A stretch of 64,000 nucleotides of DNA. It comes from Eilatimonas milleporae (lineage in GTDB: Bacteria > Pseudomonadota > Alphaproteobacteria > Sphingomonadales > Kordiimonadaceae). Under the pieces are notes generated by a model. The model saw only the letters and a list, made by a program, of their open reading frames with translations. It was not told the DNA's origin and ran no database searches. The stretch spans positions 1 through 64,000 of the forward strand of contig NZ_REFR01000010.1 of NCBI RefSeq assembly GCF_003688555.1, read 5' to 3'. Positions 1 to 8,521 of this stretch are shown piece by piece. Made by a program: the position numbers and the translations under genes. The stretch's first letter is position 1. Every line of letters starts with the position of its first letter.

Positions 1-95
1 CAACCCGCTTCGACAAGCTCGCAAGAAATTTCCTCGCCGCAATCGCAATCGCTTCAACACGCCTTTGGCTCAGAAATTATGAGCCCACAACCTAG
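1..95 (+). mobile_element. 3' end of an IS5-family transposase (cut by window edge)
   Basis: Reading from base 3, the frame gives TRFDKLARNFLAAIAIASTR followed by LWLRNYEPTT and a TAG stop at 93-95. This resembles the C-terminus of IS5-family DDE transposases, which typically end in an (R/T)(R/Y/F)(D/E)K..ARNFLA....A..RLWLR.YES block. The rest of the element lies to the left of the window. I could not recognise the right terminal inverted repeat with confidence; it should lie between base 96 and about base 130. The element therefore abuts, or slightly overlaps, the 5' end of the methyltransferase gene that follows. Recognition is from memory of the family, not from a search. Confidence 0.72.
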
Positions 96-114
96 TCACC
101 AGGGGCGTCTTTGC

Positions 115-717
115 GTGTCCGAAGACATATCGCCTGAAGATACGTCAAATGGCTATGACGCCATTGCCGAACAATTCATGCATCACCGTCTTCGATCGTC
201 GGTCGGGCTCGCGACCATCCGGACATGGGCGGCATCGCTGCCGCGCGGCGGGGCGGTTCTCGACGTCGGCGCCGGGTCCGGCGAGCCGCTGACCGCCGCC
301 CTGATCGAGGCGGGTTTCGATGTCGCCGCGGTCGATGCCTCTCCGGCGATGGTCGCGGCATTCAGGCGGCGTTTTCCCGATGTGGCGATCGCGTGCGAGC
401 CCGCTGAACGCAGCCGCTTCTTCGACCGGGCTTTCGACGGGGTGCTGGCCATCGGGCTGGTGTTTCTGTTGCCCGGGGACAGTCAGCGCAACCTTGTTCA
501 CCGCATGGCCGCGACGCTCAAACCCGGCGGGCGGCTGCTCTTCTCCGCACCGCGTCAGGTTTGTGTCTGGGACGACCTTTTGACCGGTCGGCCGTCATCC
601 TCCCTTGGGGCCGATGCGTACCGGCGCATTGTCGACGGGGCCGGCCTGCGCCTCGTCGGTGAACATGTCGATGAGGGGGAAAACCACTATTACGAGGCTC
701 GCAAAAACCCTGCCTGA
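115..717 (+). CDS. class I SAM-dependent methyltransferase
   Basis: A small methyltransferase of about 200 residues with the Rossmann motif I (VLDVGAGSGE), a motif II acid (AAVDASPAM) and a later LKPGGRLLFS strand. These are typical of the Methyltransf_11/25 group; the substrate cannot be told. I place the start at GTG 115 because AGGGG at 101-105 is a good ribosome binding site for it. The ATG at 79 has no such site and lies inside the transposase tail read in another frame. The N-terminal YDAIAEQF is the usual opening of these enzymes, so little or nothing is missing. An insertion sequence sits directly upstream, so the native promoter may have been lost or replaced. Confidence 0.8.
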   Translation: MSEDISPEDTSNGYDAIAEQFMHHRLRSSVGLATIRTWAASLPRGGAVLDVGAGSGEPLTAALIEAGFDVAAVDASPAMVAAFRRRFPDVAIACEPAERSRFFDRAFDGVLAIGLVFLLPGDSQRNLVHRMAATLKPGGRLLFSAPRQVCVWDDLLTGRPSSSLGADAYRRIVDGAGLRLVGEHVDEGENHYYEARKNPA

Positions 718-767
718 ACGCGGCGGCCGGCAGGTGATAAGCGCTTCCTGACGGGACCTGACCAGAC

Positions 768-781
768 TTGACCTGGATCAA
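768..781 (+). promoter_or_regulatory. FNR-type operator upstream of hemN
   Basis: TTGACCTGGATCAA matches the FNR consensus TTGAT-N4-ATCAA at 9 of 10 defined positions. It is centred 42 bases before the hemN start codon. A possible -10 element, TATGGT, lies at 803-808. If the site works as a class II activator site (centre near -41.5), transcription would start at about 816, giving an almost leaderless mRNA. An FNR protein with the full set of cluster cysteines is encoded at 19946-20671. Confidence 0.75.
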
Positions 782-816
782 TTGGCCATTTTGCCGGCGC
801 GCTATGGTCTGGCCCC

Positions 817-2163
817 ATGAAACAGTCACCGCCTCCATACGCGCTGGCCCGCGTGCCGCGTTATACAAGTTACCCGACCGCCCTCCAGTTCTCGGATGCC
901 GTCGGTTCGGATCGTCACAAGGCCTGGCTGGCCGGTCTTGGGGCCGGGGACAGGCTGTCGCTTTATATTCATGTGCCGTTTTGTGCCCAGCTTTGCTGGT
1001 ATTGCGGCTGTCATACCAGCGTGCCCGGTCAATATCAGCGGGCTCAACGCTATACCGATTGCCTCGTCCGCGAGATTGAAACCGTCGCCCGTCATCTCGG
1101 ACCGCACGGCGGGGTCTCCCAGCTTCATTTCGGCGGCGGGACCCCGACCTATCTCAAGTCCGCTGAATTCATGCGTATCCTGATGGCCTGTTCAACGCAT
1201 ATCGGCAGCCTGGAACAGGCCGAGATCGCGGTGGAGGTCGACCCCCGCACCCTGGACGATGAACGGATCACGCTTCTGGGGGATCTGGGGGTCACGCGCG
1301 TCAATCTCGGTGTGCAGGATTTTGACGAGGGCGTTCAGCGCAAGATCAATCGGCTGCAATCCTTTGATCTGGTGACCCGCACGGTCAAGGCGCTCAGGAC
1401 CGCCGGTGTGCCCAATATCGGGTTTGACCTGATGTACGGTTTGCCGGGACAGACCGTGGACAGCGTGCGCCGTTCCGCCCGGCAGGCCGCCGCGCTCGCG
1501 CCCGACCGGGTTGCCGTCTTCGGCTATGCCCATGTGCCCTGGTTCAAGAAGCATCAGGCCCTGATCCGCGAGACCGACCTGCCGGACGAAGGAGAACGTT
1601 TCGCCCAGATGCGTGCCGCGGCCGAGGTCTGGACCGCCGCCGGATATGTGCCGATCGGCTTTGATCATTTCGCCCGTCTCGGCGACAGCCTCGCCAATGC
1701 CGCCCGCGACGGTGTGCTGGCCCGCAATTTCCAGGGCTACACCGATGACGGTGCCGAGGCCGTGATTGGTTTCGGGGCGTCCGCTATCAGCGCCCTGCCG
1801 GGCGGATACGTCCAGAATGAGCCGCGAATCGGGGTTTACAGGGCATTGACGGCGGATGGCGGGCTTGCCAGCGTGCGCGGTGTTGCGGTCACGGCCGATG
1901 ACCGCTTGCGGCGCGATGCCATCGGTCGCCTCATGTGCCGTTTTGAACTGGACATGGACGCCTTGTGCGCCCGGCACGATGTCCCGCGTGACATATTGGC
2001 CGATGCCCGCGACCGGCTGGAAGGCTATGCTCTGGACGGACTGTGCCGCCTGGATGGCGGCCATGTCACCATACCGGAAAAGGCCCGGCCCTTTGTCCGC
2101 GTGGTCGCGTCCAGTTTTGATGCCTATCTGTCCGATGGAACGCGTCACAGTCGCGCCGTCTGA
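817..2163 (+). CDS. hemN: oxygen-independent coproporphyrinogen III oxidase
   Basis: A radical-SAM enzyme that decarboxylates coproporphyrinogen III to protoporphyrinogen IX without oxygen, in cytoplasmic heme synthesis. The cluster motif is clear: C56-x3-C60-x2-C63-x-C65, preceded by Y50-I-H-V-P, followed by the GGGTPT SAM-binding stretch near residue 105. The length (448 aa) and C-terminal HemN domain fit true HemN rather than the shorter HemW. The gene stands alone behind an FNR-type operator at 768-781, which fits induction under low oxygen. ATG 817 is the first start that gives the usual N-terminal Y-P-R/Y-T-S-Y-P-T sequence. Confidence 0.95.
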   Translation: MKQSPPPYALARVPRYTSYPTALQFSDAVGSDRHKAWLAGLGAGDRLSLYIHVPFCAQLCWYCGCHTSVPGQYQRAQRYTDCLVREIETVARHLGPHGGVSQLHFGGGTPTYLKSAEFMRILMACSTHIGSLEQAEIAVEVDPRTLDDERITLLGDLGVTRVNLGVQDFDEGVQRKINRLQSFDLVTRTVKALRTAGVPNIGFDLMYGLPGQTVDSVRRSARQAAALAPDRVAVFGYAHVPWFKKHQALIRETDLPDEGERFAQMRAAAEVWTAAGYVPIGFDHFARLGDSLANAARDGVLARNFQGYTDDGAEAVIGFGASAISALPGGYVQNEPRIGVYRALTADGGLASVRGVAVTADDRLRRDAIGRLMCRFELDMDALCARHDVPRDILADARDRLEGYALDGLCRLDGGHVTIPEKARPFVRVVASSFDAYLSDGTRHSRAV

Positions 2164-2355
2164 ATATCTTTGTGACAGGCCGGGACGATACCCGGCTGAT
2201 ACGGCTGTGATCCATATGTGATGCGATCTGTCACAGGTCCGTGCCTTGTATCTTGCGGCGGGCTATGCTGGTAATGGCGGCGGCTGTCCCTTGATGCCCG
2301 ACAGGGCCGGGGCCGGTCATGTCCGCGTTTCCAGCATGAAGGGCCGTTTCCACCG

Positions 2356-3588
2356 ATGTTGCTGCTGTTGTTGTTTTTGGCCACGGCCCTGATGATGGGG
2401 TTCAGCATTCTGCTGCCGTCCATCCTTTATGTCCTGCAGAATATGGGGGCCAGTCCGTCGCTGGCTACGCCGGTTCTGGCCAGTTATAGCTTAGCGCAGT
2501 TTGTCGCCGGACCCCTCTGGGGCCGTCTGTCCGACCGTGTGGGCCGTAAACCCGTGCTGGTGGCCAGTCTCGGCCTGTCGGCGCTGGCTTATGGTGGCAT
2601 GGCCCTGTTTGCCACATCGGTATGGGGCCTCTTGATCACGCTGGCCTTTGCCGGGCTCGCCGCCGGCGGTATGTCCTGCCTGATGGCCACGGCGGTGGAT
2701 GTGACGGGCGCGCGGGACCGGGCCAGGGGAATGGGGATGATCGGCGCGGGCGTCGGTCTTGCTTTTATCGTCGGCCCGGCACTTGGCGGTGTTCTGGGCG
2801 GGGCGGATGCGGCCCATGCCGGGATTGCCGCGCCGGCGGTTGCCTCGGCCTGTGCCAGCCTCATCGGTGTGATGATGCTGTGGGCCATGTTCCGCGAACC
2901 CGGCGTGTCCGCCGGCGGTGCCGCGCCCCCCATGGGGCATCTGCACACCCTGCGCGGTCTTTTCGGCAGGCCGCTGCTGGTGCGCCTGTGTCTCTTGATG
3001 TTGGTCTTTACGGTCAGTGTCGCCCTGATGGAAACCGCCACACCTCTTTTGACCCGGGATCGGTTTGACTGGGGGCCGCGTCAGTTGGGGGCTCTGTTCG
3101 CCTATGTCGGCGTGCTGCTTGTGGTGGTTCAGGGCGGCCTTGTCGGCCGTCTCAGCCGGCGTTTCGGGGAACGCCGGCTGGTAACCGTGGCTTTCCTGCT
3201 CATGGGATTGGGGCTTGTGACAATTGCCTTTTCCGCCTCTCTGTGGACCCTGTTGCCGGGACTGACACTGACCAGTCTGGGGGCGGCGTTTTTCGCCAGT
3301 GCCATGCCCGCCCTGGCCTCGCACCAGGCCGACAGCCGGTCCCGTGGCGCCGTGATGGGGTCGGTGCAGGCGATGCAGGCGCTTGGCCGCACGCTGGGGC
3401 CTGTTTTCGCCGGGCTGTTTTTTCAGATACGGGACGATTTGCCCTTTCTGGTCGGCGCGTCTGTCATGGTGCTGGGTCTTGTCTGGTTCATGCGGCTTCT
3501 GCCCGCAGGCCGCAATGATACGGGCAGACGGCCGGACGAAAAAGAGACACCGGAGATCGACGCGCTTGAACAACAGGGCGCCGAATGA
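2356..3588 (+). CDS. MFS transporter (DHA1/TetA-like drug exporter)
   Basis: A hydrophobic protein of 410 aa with about twelve membrane helices and the loop 2-3 motif A, GRLSDRVGRKP, at residues 56-66. This places it in the major facilitator superfamily, closest in style to proton-driven tetracycline/multidrug exporters. A second-half copy of the motif (VGRLSRRFGERR) is present near residue 265. The stop overlaps the start of the epimerase gene by four bases (ATGA), so the two are translationally coupled. The real substrate may be peptide- or cell-wall-related rather than a drug. Substrate is unknown. Confidence 0.85.
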   Translation: MLLLLLFLATALMMGFSILLPSILYVLQNMGASPSLATPVLASYSLAQFVAGPLWGRLSDRVGRKPVLVASLGLSALAYGGMALFATSVWGLLITLAFAGLAAGGMSCLMATAVDVTGARDRARGMGMIGAGVGLAFIVGPALGGVLGGADAAHAGIAAPAVASACASLIGVMMLWAMFREPGVSAGGAAPPMGHLHTLRGLFGRPLLVRLCLLMLVFTVSVALMETATPLLTRDRFDWGPRQLGALFAYVGVLLVVVQGGLVGRLSRRFGERRLVTVAFLLMGLGLVTIAFSASLWTLLPGLTLTSLGAAFFASAMPALASHQADSRSRGAVMGSVQAMQALGRTLGPVFAGLFFQIRDDLPFLVGASVMVLGLVWFMRLLPAGRNDTGRRPDEKETPEIDALEQQGAE

Positions 3589-4580
3589 ACCGGGGCGGCC
3601 TGACGCTCGCGGCGGTGGCGGAAGACTGGCCGCTGGCCAGGCCGTTTGTCATTTCCCGCTCCGCGCGGACACAGGCGCGGGTGGTCACCCTCTCTGTCGA
3701 TGACGGGCAGGGCCGGGGGTATGGCGAATGCCAGCCCAACAGCCGTTACGGTGAAACAGCGGAAGAGGTGGTCGACCAGTTGAATGCTCTGGACGGGCGT
3801 TTCGGCAGCGTCGATGCCTTGCGTGCCGCGCTCCCTGCCAGCCGTGCCGCCCGCAACGCCCTGGATTGCGCGCTGTGGGATCTGGCGGCCAAACGGCGTG
3901 GATGCCGCGTGTGGGACCTGCTGGGGCTCGACGCGCCGGGTGATATCGTGACCGCTGTCACCGTTTCGCTGGGGCCGCCGGATACCATGGCCCGCCACGC
4001 GGCGGAACTGGTTGCCGGGGGCGCGCGCCTGCTCAAGCTGAAACTGGGCGGGGACGGCGATATGGCCCGTGTGCGGGCCGTGCGCGCCGCCGCGCCCGAT
4101 GTCCGCCTTATCGCCGACGCCAACGAGTCCTGGACGCCGGACATGCTGGTACCAAACCTCGCGGCCATGGCCGCCTGCGGTGTCGAATTGCTGGAACAGC
4201 CATTGCCCGCCGACGCCGACGAGGCTCTGGCCGGCCTCGACAGGCCGCTTCCCGTTTGTGCCGATGAAAGCTGTCTCGACGTGAACAGCCTGTCCCGCCT
4301 TGTCGGACGCTACGATGCCGTGAACGTTAAACTCGACAAGACAGGGGGGCTGACACAAGGCCTGGCCCTGTTACGCGCGGCGCAAAAAGCCGGCCTGAAA
4401 ACCATGATCGGTTGCATGCTCGGAACCTCGCTTGCCATGGCACCGGCCCATCTTCTGGCGGCCTTGGCCGATTGGGCCGACATTGATGGCTTCCTTCTGC
4501 TGTCGCGGGACCGGACGGCGGTTTTGCCCCATCGCGCCGGCCCCTTTGTCGGGGCATCGCCCGCCGCTTTATGGGGCTGA
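3585..4580 (+). CDS. L-Ala-D/L-Glu (dipeptide) epimerase, enolase superfamily
   Basis: An enolase-superfamily enzyme of the AE-epimerase type, which interconverts L-Ala-D-Glu and L-Ala-L-Glu during recycling of murein peptide. Visible active-site pieces are the KLKLGG catalytic lysines near residue 150, metal ligands in DANESW, LEQPLP and CADES, and the opposite-face lysine in NVKLDKTGGL. The length of 331 aa is normal. It is coupled to the upstream MFS gene by an ATGA overlap, which suggests the transporter may move a related dipeptide or its product. That pairing is inference. Dipeptide specificity within this family varies, so the exact substrate is not certain. Confidence 0.85.
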   Translation: MNRGGLTLAAVAEDWPLARPFVISRSARTQARVVTLSVDDGQGRGYGECQPNSRYGETAEEVVDQLNALDGRFGSVDALRAALPASRAARNALDCALWDLAAKRRGCRVWDLLGLDAPGDIVTAVTVSLGPPDTMARHAAELVAGGARLLKLKLGGDGDMARVRAVRAAAPDVRLIADANESWTPDMLVPNLAAMAACGVELLEQPLPADADEALAGLDRPLPVCADESCLDVNSLSRLVGRYDAVNVKLDKTGGLTQGLALLRAAQKAGLKTMIGCMLGTSLAMAPAHLLAALADWADIDGFLLLSRDRTAVLPHRAGPFVGASPAALWG

Positions 4581-4817
4581 TCGGGTCGGGCTTGCAAATT
4601 GCATTTTCTTTTGCCGTGTTTCTGCCGGTGGTTGACCAAGTGATGGACAAGGCTGCCACTGCTTAGTAGTCTCGGCAGTCTAAGGCAGTAAATCGGGGGT
4701 GTGGTATCATCATGGCCGTTCAAGGCCGGGGCGCACCTGAAATTGACAGTCGCGACCGCTTCCGCCGCACCCCGCCGGTGTGGCTATGATGTCGCATCAA
4801 GTGAGAGGACAGACATT

Positions 4818-5123
4818 ATGGAGTATCGTATCGTCGAAAATGGTGACGATGTGAATGTGGTGTTCCAGGGCGATATCACCTTTTCCGAAAATGTGGCCTT
4901 TCGCCGGCTGATGCGCGAGCTTGAGGAAAAAAACTTCGGGCGGTGCGTTTTGGATCTCAGCGATGTCGGCATGATTGATTCCGCCGGTCTCGGCATGTTC
5001 CTGATCGCCAAGGAGCAATCGGAAAACGGCGGTTGGAAACTTGGCATGCGCGGGGCGCACGGCCATGTCGAAAGCATGCTCAAGCTGACCAAGCTGTCCG
5101 AACTCCTTGAAGAGGTGGACTGA
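4818..5123 (+). CDS. STAS-domain anti-sigma factor antagonist (SpoIIAA/RsbV type)
   Basis: A 101-residue single-domain STAS protein. S55 in the sequence VGMIDSAGLGMF is at the position phosphorylated in SpoIIAA and RsbV (the IDS-GLG turn). Such proteins bind a partner only when unphosphorylated. The start is ATG 4818 behind a GAGAGGA ribosome site; longer in-frame extensions have neither support nor homologous sequence. It is the first gene of a three-gene set with the phosphatase at 5160-6395 and the ATPase kinase at 6392-7303, which supply the opposing dephosphorylation and phosphorylation steps. No sigma factor gene is adjacent, so the output is unknown. Confidence 0.9.
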   Translation: MEYRIVENGDDVNVVFQGDITFSENVAFRRLMRELEEKNFGRCVLDLSDVGMIDSAGLGMFLIAKEQSENGGWKLGMRGAHGHVESMLKLTKLSELLEEVD

Positions 5124-5159
5124 CCCGTTGCGCCATCCTGTCCGGGGGCGAGCAAAGAG

Positions 5160-6395
5160 ATGAATATCGATATGCCCGACCAGTCCCTTGTCATGGTCGA
5201 ACGCATTCGCGATGCGCATATTCTTGTCGTGGATGACATGGACCTCATGCGCCAGATCATCGGTGTCTGTCTGAAACGGGCCGGTTTCGAGAATCTGGCC
5301 TTCGCGGGCGACGGCGATGAGGCCCTGCGCTATCTCAAGGAAAATGAGGCGGATCTCGTGATCCTCGACCTGAATATGCCGCGCATGTCCGGGTATGAGG
5401 TCTGCCGCAGGCTCAGGGCGGAAAGCAAGACGGCCAGCCTGCCCATCCTTGTCCAGTCCGCCGCCGAAACCGCCGAGGAACGGGTCGAGGTGTTCAATGT
5501 CGGGGCCACCGATTTTGTCTCGAAGCCGATCAATCAGCCCGAACTGCTGGCGCGTGTCTGCATGCATCTGGAAAACCGTTTCCTGATCCGCGACCTGTCG
5601 GACTATCACCGCCACATGCAGGCGGAACTGGTCATGGCGCGCGAGATGCAGGAATCCCTGTTGCCCCAGAAAGACCGTATCAGGGGCATCACGAAGCAGA
5701 CCGGCGTCGAGATCGAGGCGGTTTATCAGGCTTCCATCGGTCTCGGCGGGGATCTGTGGGGCATGTGGATGCTGGATGACAGCCGCATTGCCCTGTTCAC
5801 GCTGGATATTTCCGGTCACGGTGTGGGGGCGGCGCTGAACACATTCCGCGTCCATGCCACCATCAACCGCTACAGGGACCTGCGCGAAGACCCGGCGGCC
5901 TTTCTGACGGCTCTGAATTCGGACCTGAAAGACAGTTTTCCGCTCGGGCATTACGGCACCATGTTTGCCGGTGTGCTGAACTGCGGGGACGGCACCCTCC
6001 GGTTCGCCGGGGCCGGCGCGCCGCGCCCGTTTGTGGTGCGCGGATCGTCACAGATCGAAAGGCTGGATTCATCCGGCATGCCTGTCGGGATTTCGTCCCG
6101 TCCCGGTTACGAAAACAAATCCGTGGTCCTGTCGCCGGGGGACAGTCTGTTCCTCTATTCCGATGTTCTGATCGAAACGCGTACTGTCAAACACGATATG
6201 CTGGGCGAAGACGGCCTTGCCGACATGGTCGTGGAGGCAGACGCCGACGTTCCCCGCGAAAAGCTGGTGGATGCGGTTCTTGGAAAGTTTTTCATCCGCT
6301 ACCCCGGTGCGCCTACGGACGATCTGACCGCCGTGGGGCTCCATTACCGGGGCAAAGGTCCGAAGGCGCAGGCCGCCCCGCGAGACGAAAAATGA
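5160..6395 (+). CDS. response regulator with PP2C/SpoIIE phosphatase output
   Basis: The N-terminal receiver domain (about residues 20-135) has all key residues: acidic D25-D26, phosphoacceptor D70 in VILDLNMPRMSG, and K122 in SKPIN. A linker with REMQESLLP follows, the signature that precedes RsbU-type phosphatases, then a SpoIIE/PP2C domain with DISGHGVGAA, GDSLFLYSD and a final DDLTAVGL. Phosphorylation of the receiver would control dephosphorylation of the STAS protein encoded 36 bases upstream. The loop normally reading Y-T/S-D-G-(L/V)-x-E reads YSDVLIE, lacking the usual glycine. The stop overlaps the next start by ATGA. The cognate histidine kinase is not in the window. Confidence 0.92.
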   Translation: MNIDMPDQSLVMVERIRDAHILVVDDMDLMRQIIGVCLKRAGFENLAFAGDGDEALRYLKENEADLVILDLNMPRMSGYEVCRRLRAESKTASLPILVQSAAETAEERVEVFNVGATDFVSKPINQPELLARVCMHLENRFLIRDLSDYHRHMQAELVMAREMQESLLPQKDRIRGITKQTGVEIEAVYQASIGLGGDLWGMWMLDDSRIALFTLDISGHGVGAALNTFRVHATINRYRDLREDPAAFLTALNSDLKDSFPLGHYGTMFAGVLNCGDGTLRFAGAGAPRPFVVRGSSQIERLDSSGMPVGISSRPGYENKSVVLSPGDSLFLYSDVLIETRTVKHDMLGEDGLADMVVEADADVPREKLVDAVLGKFFIRYPGAPTDDLTAVGLHYRGKGPKAQAAPRDEK

Positions 6396-7303
6396 ATAAT
6401 ACCGGCGCTCCATTGGTGATCGCCATTCTGCCGGATGCGTCTTGCGATGCGGGGTTTTATGACAGTCTGGCCTGTCCCGATTTCGATGTCGCCACCGTCA
6501 CCGGCGAGGCCGCGCTGAAGGAACGCGTCTCCGATAATGCCGATACACTCTCGGCCCTGCTGCTTGACGCCCGCTTCCCCCTGAATGAGAAATTCGCCTG
6601 GATGGACCGTTTCGCGGATGCGGCCCTGCCGGCAAAACTGCCGGTTTTCGTGATGCTGGACGATGCCGAGGCGGATGTTGAAGTGCGCCTTCTCGAAGCC
6701 GGGGCCAGCAATGTGCTGCACGGGGTGCAGAACCTCAATTCATTGCGTGTCAAACTGACGATCGCCATCGAGGGGTTCGGCAATGTAAGGGCCCTGAAGG
6801 AAGAGCTGGAGCGACGCTCGTCCGCCATCGGCCAGATCGTCTCGGGCTCCTTCCGGGTGACGACGCGCCGTGAAGGCCGTAACCTGGCGACCATGCTGTC
6901 CATGGCCTGCGATGATCCCCTGCCGGTGGCCATCGGTCTGACGGAACTGATCGTCAACGGGGTGGAGCACGGGTGCCTGGCGATCAGTCACGACCTGAAA
7001 GGCACTCTGATCGAAACGGGTATTCTCAATGATGAAATCCAGCGCCGGCGGGCATTGCCCGAATATGCCGGGCGCTATGTCACCGTCGATTTCCAGCGGG
7101 AGCCCGACAAGCTGGTATTCCGTGTCACCGATCCGGGCGACGGCTTTGATTATAATGCGTATCGGGCTGACACCGTCGACAGTGCCAAGAAACACGGCAG
7201 GGGCATTCTGATGGCACGTGGCTGTTTTGAACGCGTTAAGTATTCAGGACGCGGCAATGTGGTCACCGCGATCAAGAATCTGCCCTGTACATCCGATCCG
7301 TAA
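6392..7303 (+). CDS. pseudoreceiver-HATPase serine kinase / anti-sigma type regulator
   Basis: The C-terminal half (about 160-300) is a GHKL ATPase: N-box E185-LIVN-G-VEHG, G1 box DPGDGFD at 247-253 and G2 box HGRGILMARG at 269-278, as in RsbW/SpoIIAB kinases. There is no histidine phosphorylation motif, so it should phosphorylate a protein serine, most likely S55 of the STAS partner. The N-terminal 125 residues fold-match a receiver (LLLDAR with D59) but lack the acidic pair at the first strand and the lysine near residue 110, where the sequence reads VLHGV. I read this as a degenerate, probably non-phosphorylated receiver used for interaction. Confidence 0.85.
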   Translation: MNNTGAPLVIAILPDASCDAGFYDSLACPDFDVATVTGEAALKERVSDNADTLSALLLDARFPLNEKFAWMDRFADAALPAKLPVFVMLDDAEADVEVRLLEAGASNVLHGVQNLNSLRVKLTIAIEGFGNVRALKEELERRSSAIGQIVSGSFRVTTRREGRNLATMLSMACDDPLPVAIGLTELIVNGVEHGCLAISHDLKGTLIETGILNDEIQRRRALPEYAGRYVTVDFQREPDKLVFRVTDPGDGFDYNAYRADTVDSAKKHGRGILMARGCFERVKYSGRGNVVTAIKNLPCTSDP

Positions 7304-7338
7304 AAACGGTTTCCCCTTGTCTGCCGCAACGCTTGCGT

Positions 7339-7776
7339 TCAGGGGGTGCTGCGTTCTTTTGCCGTCTCCTGGCCGAACAGTCCGCCGGACAGGAGACCCG
7401 CCAGCAGGGCAATCAGAAACGGCCATGCCGCATCCGGGCGCACGGCCATAATGGTCACGGCCGGGCCCGGACACAGGCCGACCAGCCCCCAGCCGATGCC
7501 GAACAGGGCCGCGCCCAGGATCAGCCGGGCATCGATGGCCGATGTTTGCGGTATGGCAAAATGGTCCGCCAGAAAGGGCGCGGCACGGCGGAACACCAGC
7601 CTGTAGCCGATCAGCGTGGTGATGACGCCGCCGCCCATGACAAAGGCAAGGGACGGGTCCCACACCCCGCCGACATCGAGAAAGCCCAGAACCTTGGCCG
7701 GGTTGGTCATGCCGGAAATGACAAGTCCGAACCCGAACAGCAGGCCCGATACAAGACTGGTCAGGAGTGTTTTCAT
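7339..7776 (-). CDS. YeeE/YedE family (DUF6691) transporter half, second gene
   Basis: A 145-residue membrane protein with about four helices and the family signature GIGWGLVGLCPGPAV near residues 100-115, including the conserved cysteine before PGP. The family moves thiosulfate or other small sulfur compounds (TsuA/YeeE). Here, as in many proteobacteria, the transporter is split into two half-size genes. The start ATG at 7776 follows a GGGGACGC stretch. It lies 14 bases after its partner (7791-8228), so the two form an operon. It faces the partner-switching operon tail to tail across 35 bases. Confidence 0.85.
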   Translation of the reverse strand: MKTLLTSLVSGLLFGFGLVISGMTNPAKVLGFLDVGGVWDPSLAFVMGGGVITTLIGYRLVFRRAAPFLADHFAIPQTSAIDARLILGAALFGIGWGLVGLCPGPAVTIMAVRPDAAWPFLIALLAGLLSGGLFGQETAKERSTP

Positions 7777-7790
7777 GATTGCGTCCCCCT

Positions 7791-8228
7791 TCAGCCGGCA
7801 AGGGCCACGGTGATCATCGCGGTCGCCATGAATGTGGCCACGGCGGCGAAGGACCGCGGTGACAGGCGCGACAGGCCGCAAATGCCGTGTCCGCTGGTAC
7901 AGCCGCCGCCGATCCGCGTGCCGAGGCCGACGAGAAAACCGCCCGCCACAAGCATGGTGGGCGTATCCGTCAGGATAACCGGCACCGTCTTTCCGCTGAC
8001 CGCCATATAGAGAATGGGCGCCGCAAGCGTGCCTGTCAGGAACGCCAGACGCCAGGATTTGTCCCGCCACGACGCCGGGTCCGTCAGGGCCCCGGCAACC
8101 CCGTTAACAATGCCGGACAGACCCATGATACGGCCCGGACCCGCCATCAGGACCACTGCGGCCAGCCCGATCAGCATGCCGCCGATCAGACCGGACAGGG
8201 GGGTGAAATGGGCCATGTCGATGGTCAT
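7791..8228 (-). CDS. YeeE/YedE family sulfur transporter half, first gene
   Basis: A 145-residue membrane protein starting at ATG 8228 with a strong AAGGAGAC ribosome site just upstream. The signature GGGCTSGHGICGLSRLSPRS near residues 105-125 carries the conserved cysteines thought to pass sulfur species through the membrane in YeeE/TsuA. It pairs with the following gene (7339-7776) to make a full transporter. No sulfurtransferase, ArsR/BigR repressor or persulfide dioxygenase is next to it, although these often accompany such pairs. The regulator of the pair is therefore not visible here. Confidence 0.87.
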   Translation of the reverse strand: MTIDMAHFTPLSGLIGGMLIGLAAVVLMAGPGRIMGLSGIVNGVAGALTDPASWRDKSWRLAFLTGTLAAPILYMAVSGKTVPVILTDTPTMLVAGGFLVGLGTRIGGGCTSGHGICGLSRLSPRSFAAVATFMATAMITVALAG

Positions 8229-8521
8229 TTTCGTCTCCTTATCGTTTGTGCGCGGGTGTGTGGCCGTGGGCTCCGGCATGCCTGCGGTGGATTCTCGGCG
8301 GCGCGTGCAGCCGTTTTGCCCGCTGGCCGGCACGAGGGCAAGCGGCAGTTTTGTCCGGTGCAAAAAAACGGCCGGCTCAAAAACTGCTGGTCAGGCCTGC
8401 GCGGATTTGCCAGACAAACGGGGGGCGTCCGAATAAAGGATGTCAAACAGAATTGTCCGGCAAAGACGCCTGGCAGGGCATGCGCGGGGCGGTCTCAGCC
8501 GTTGAAAGGCGGGAAAAGCGT

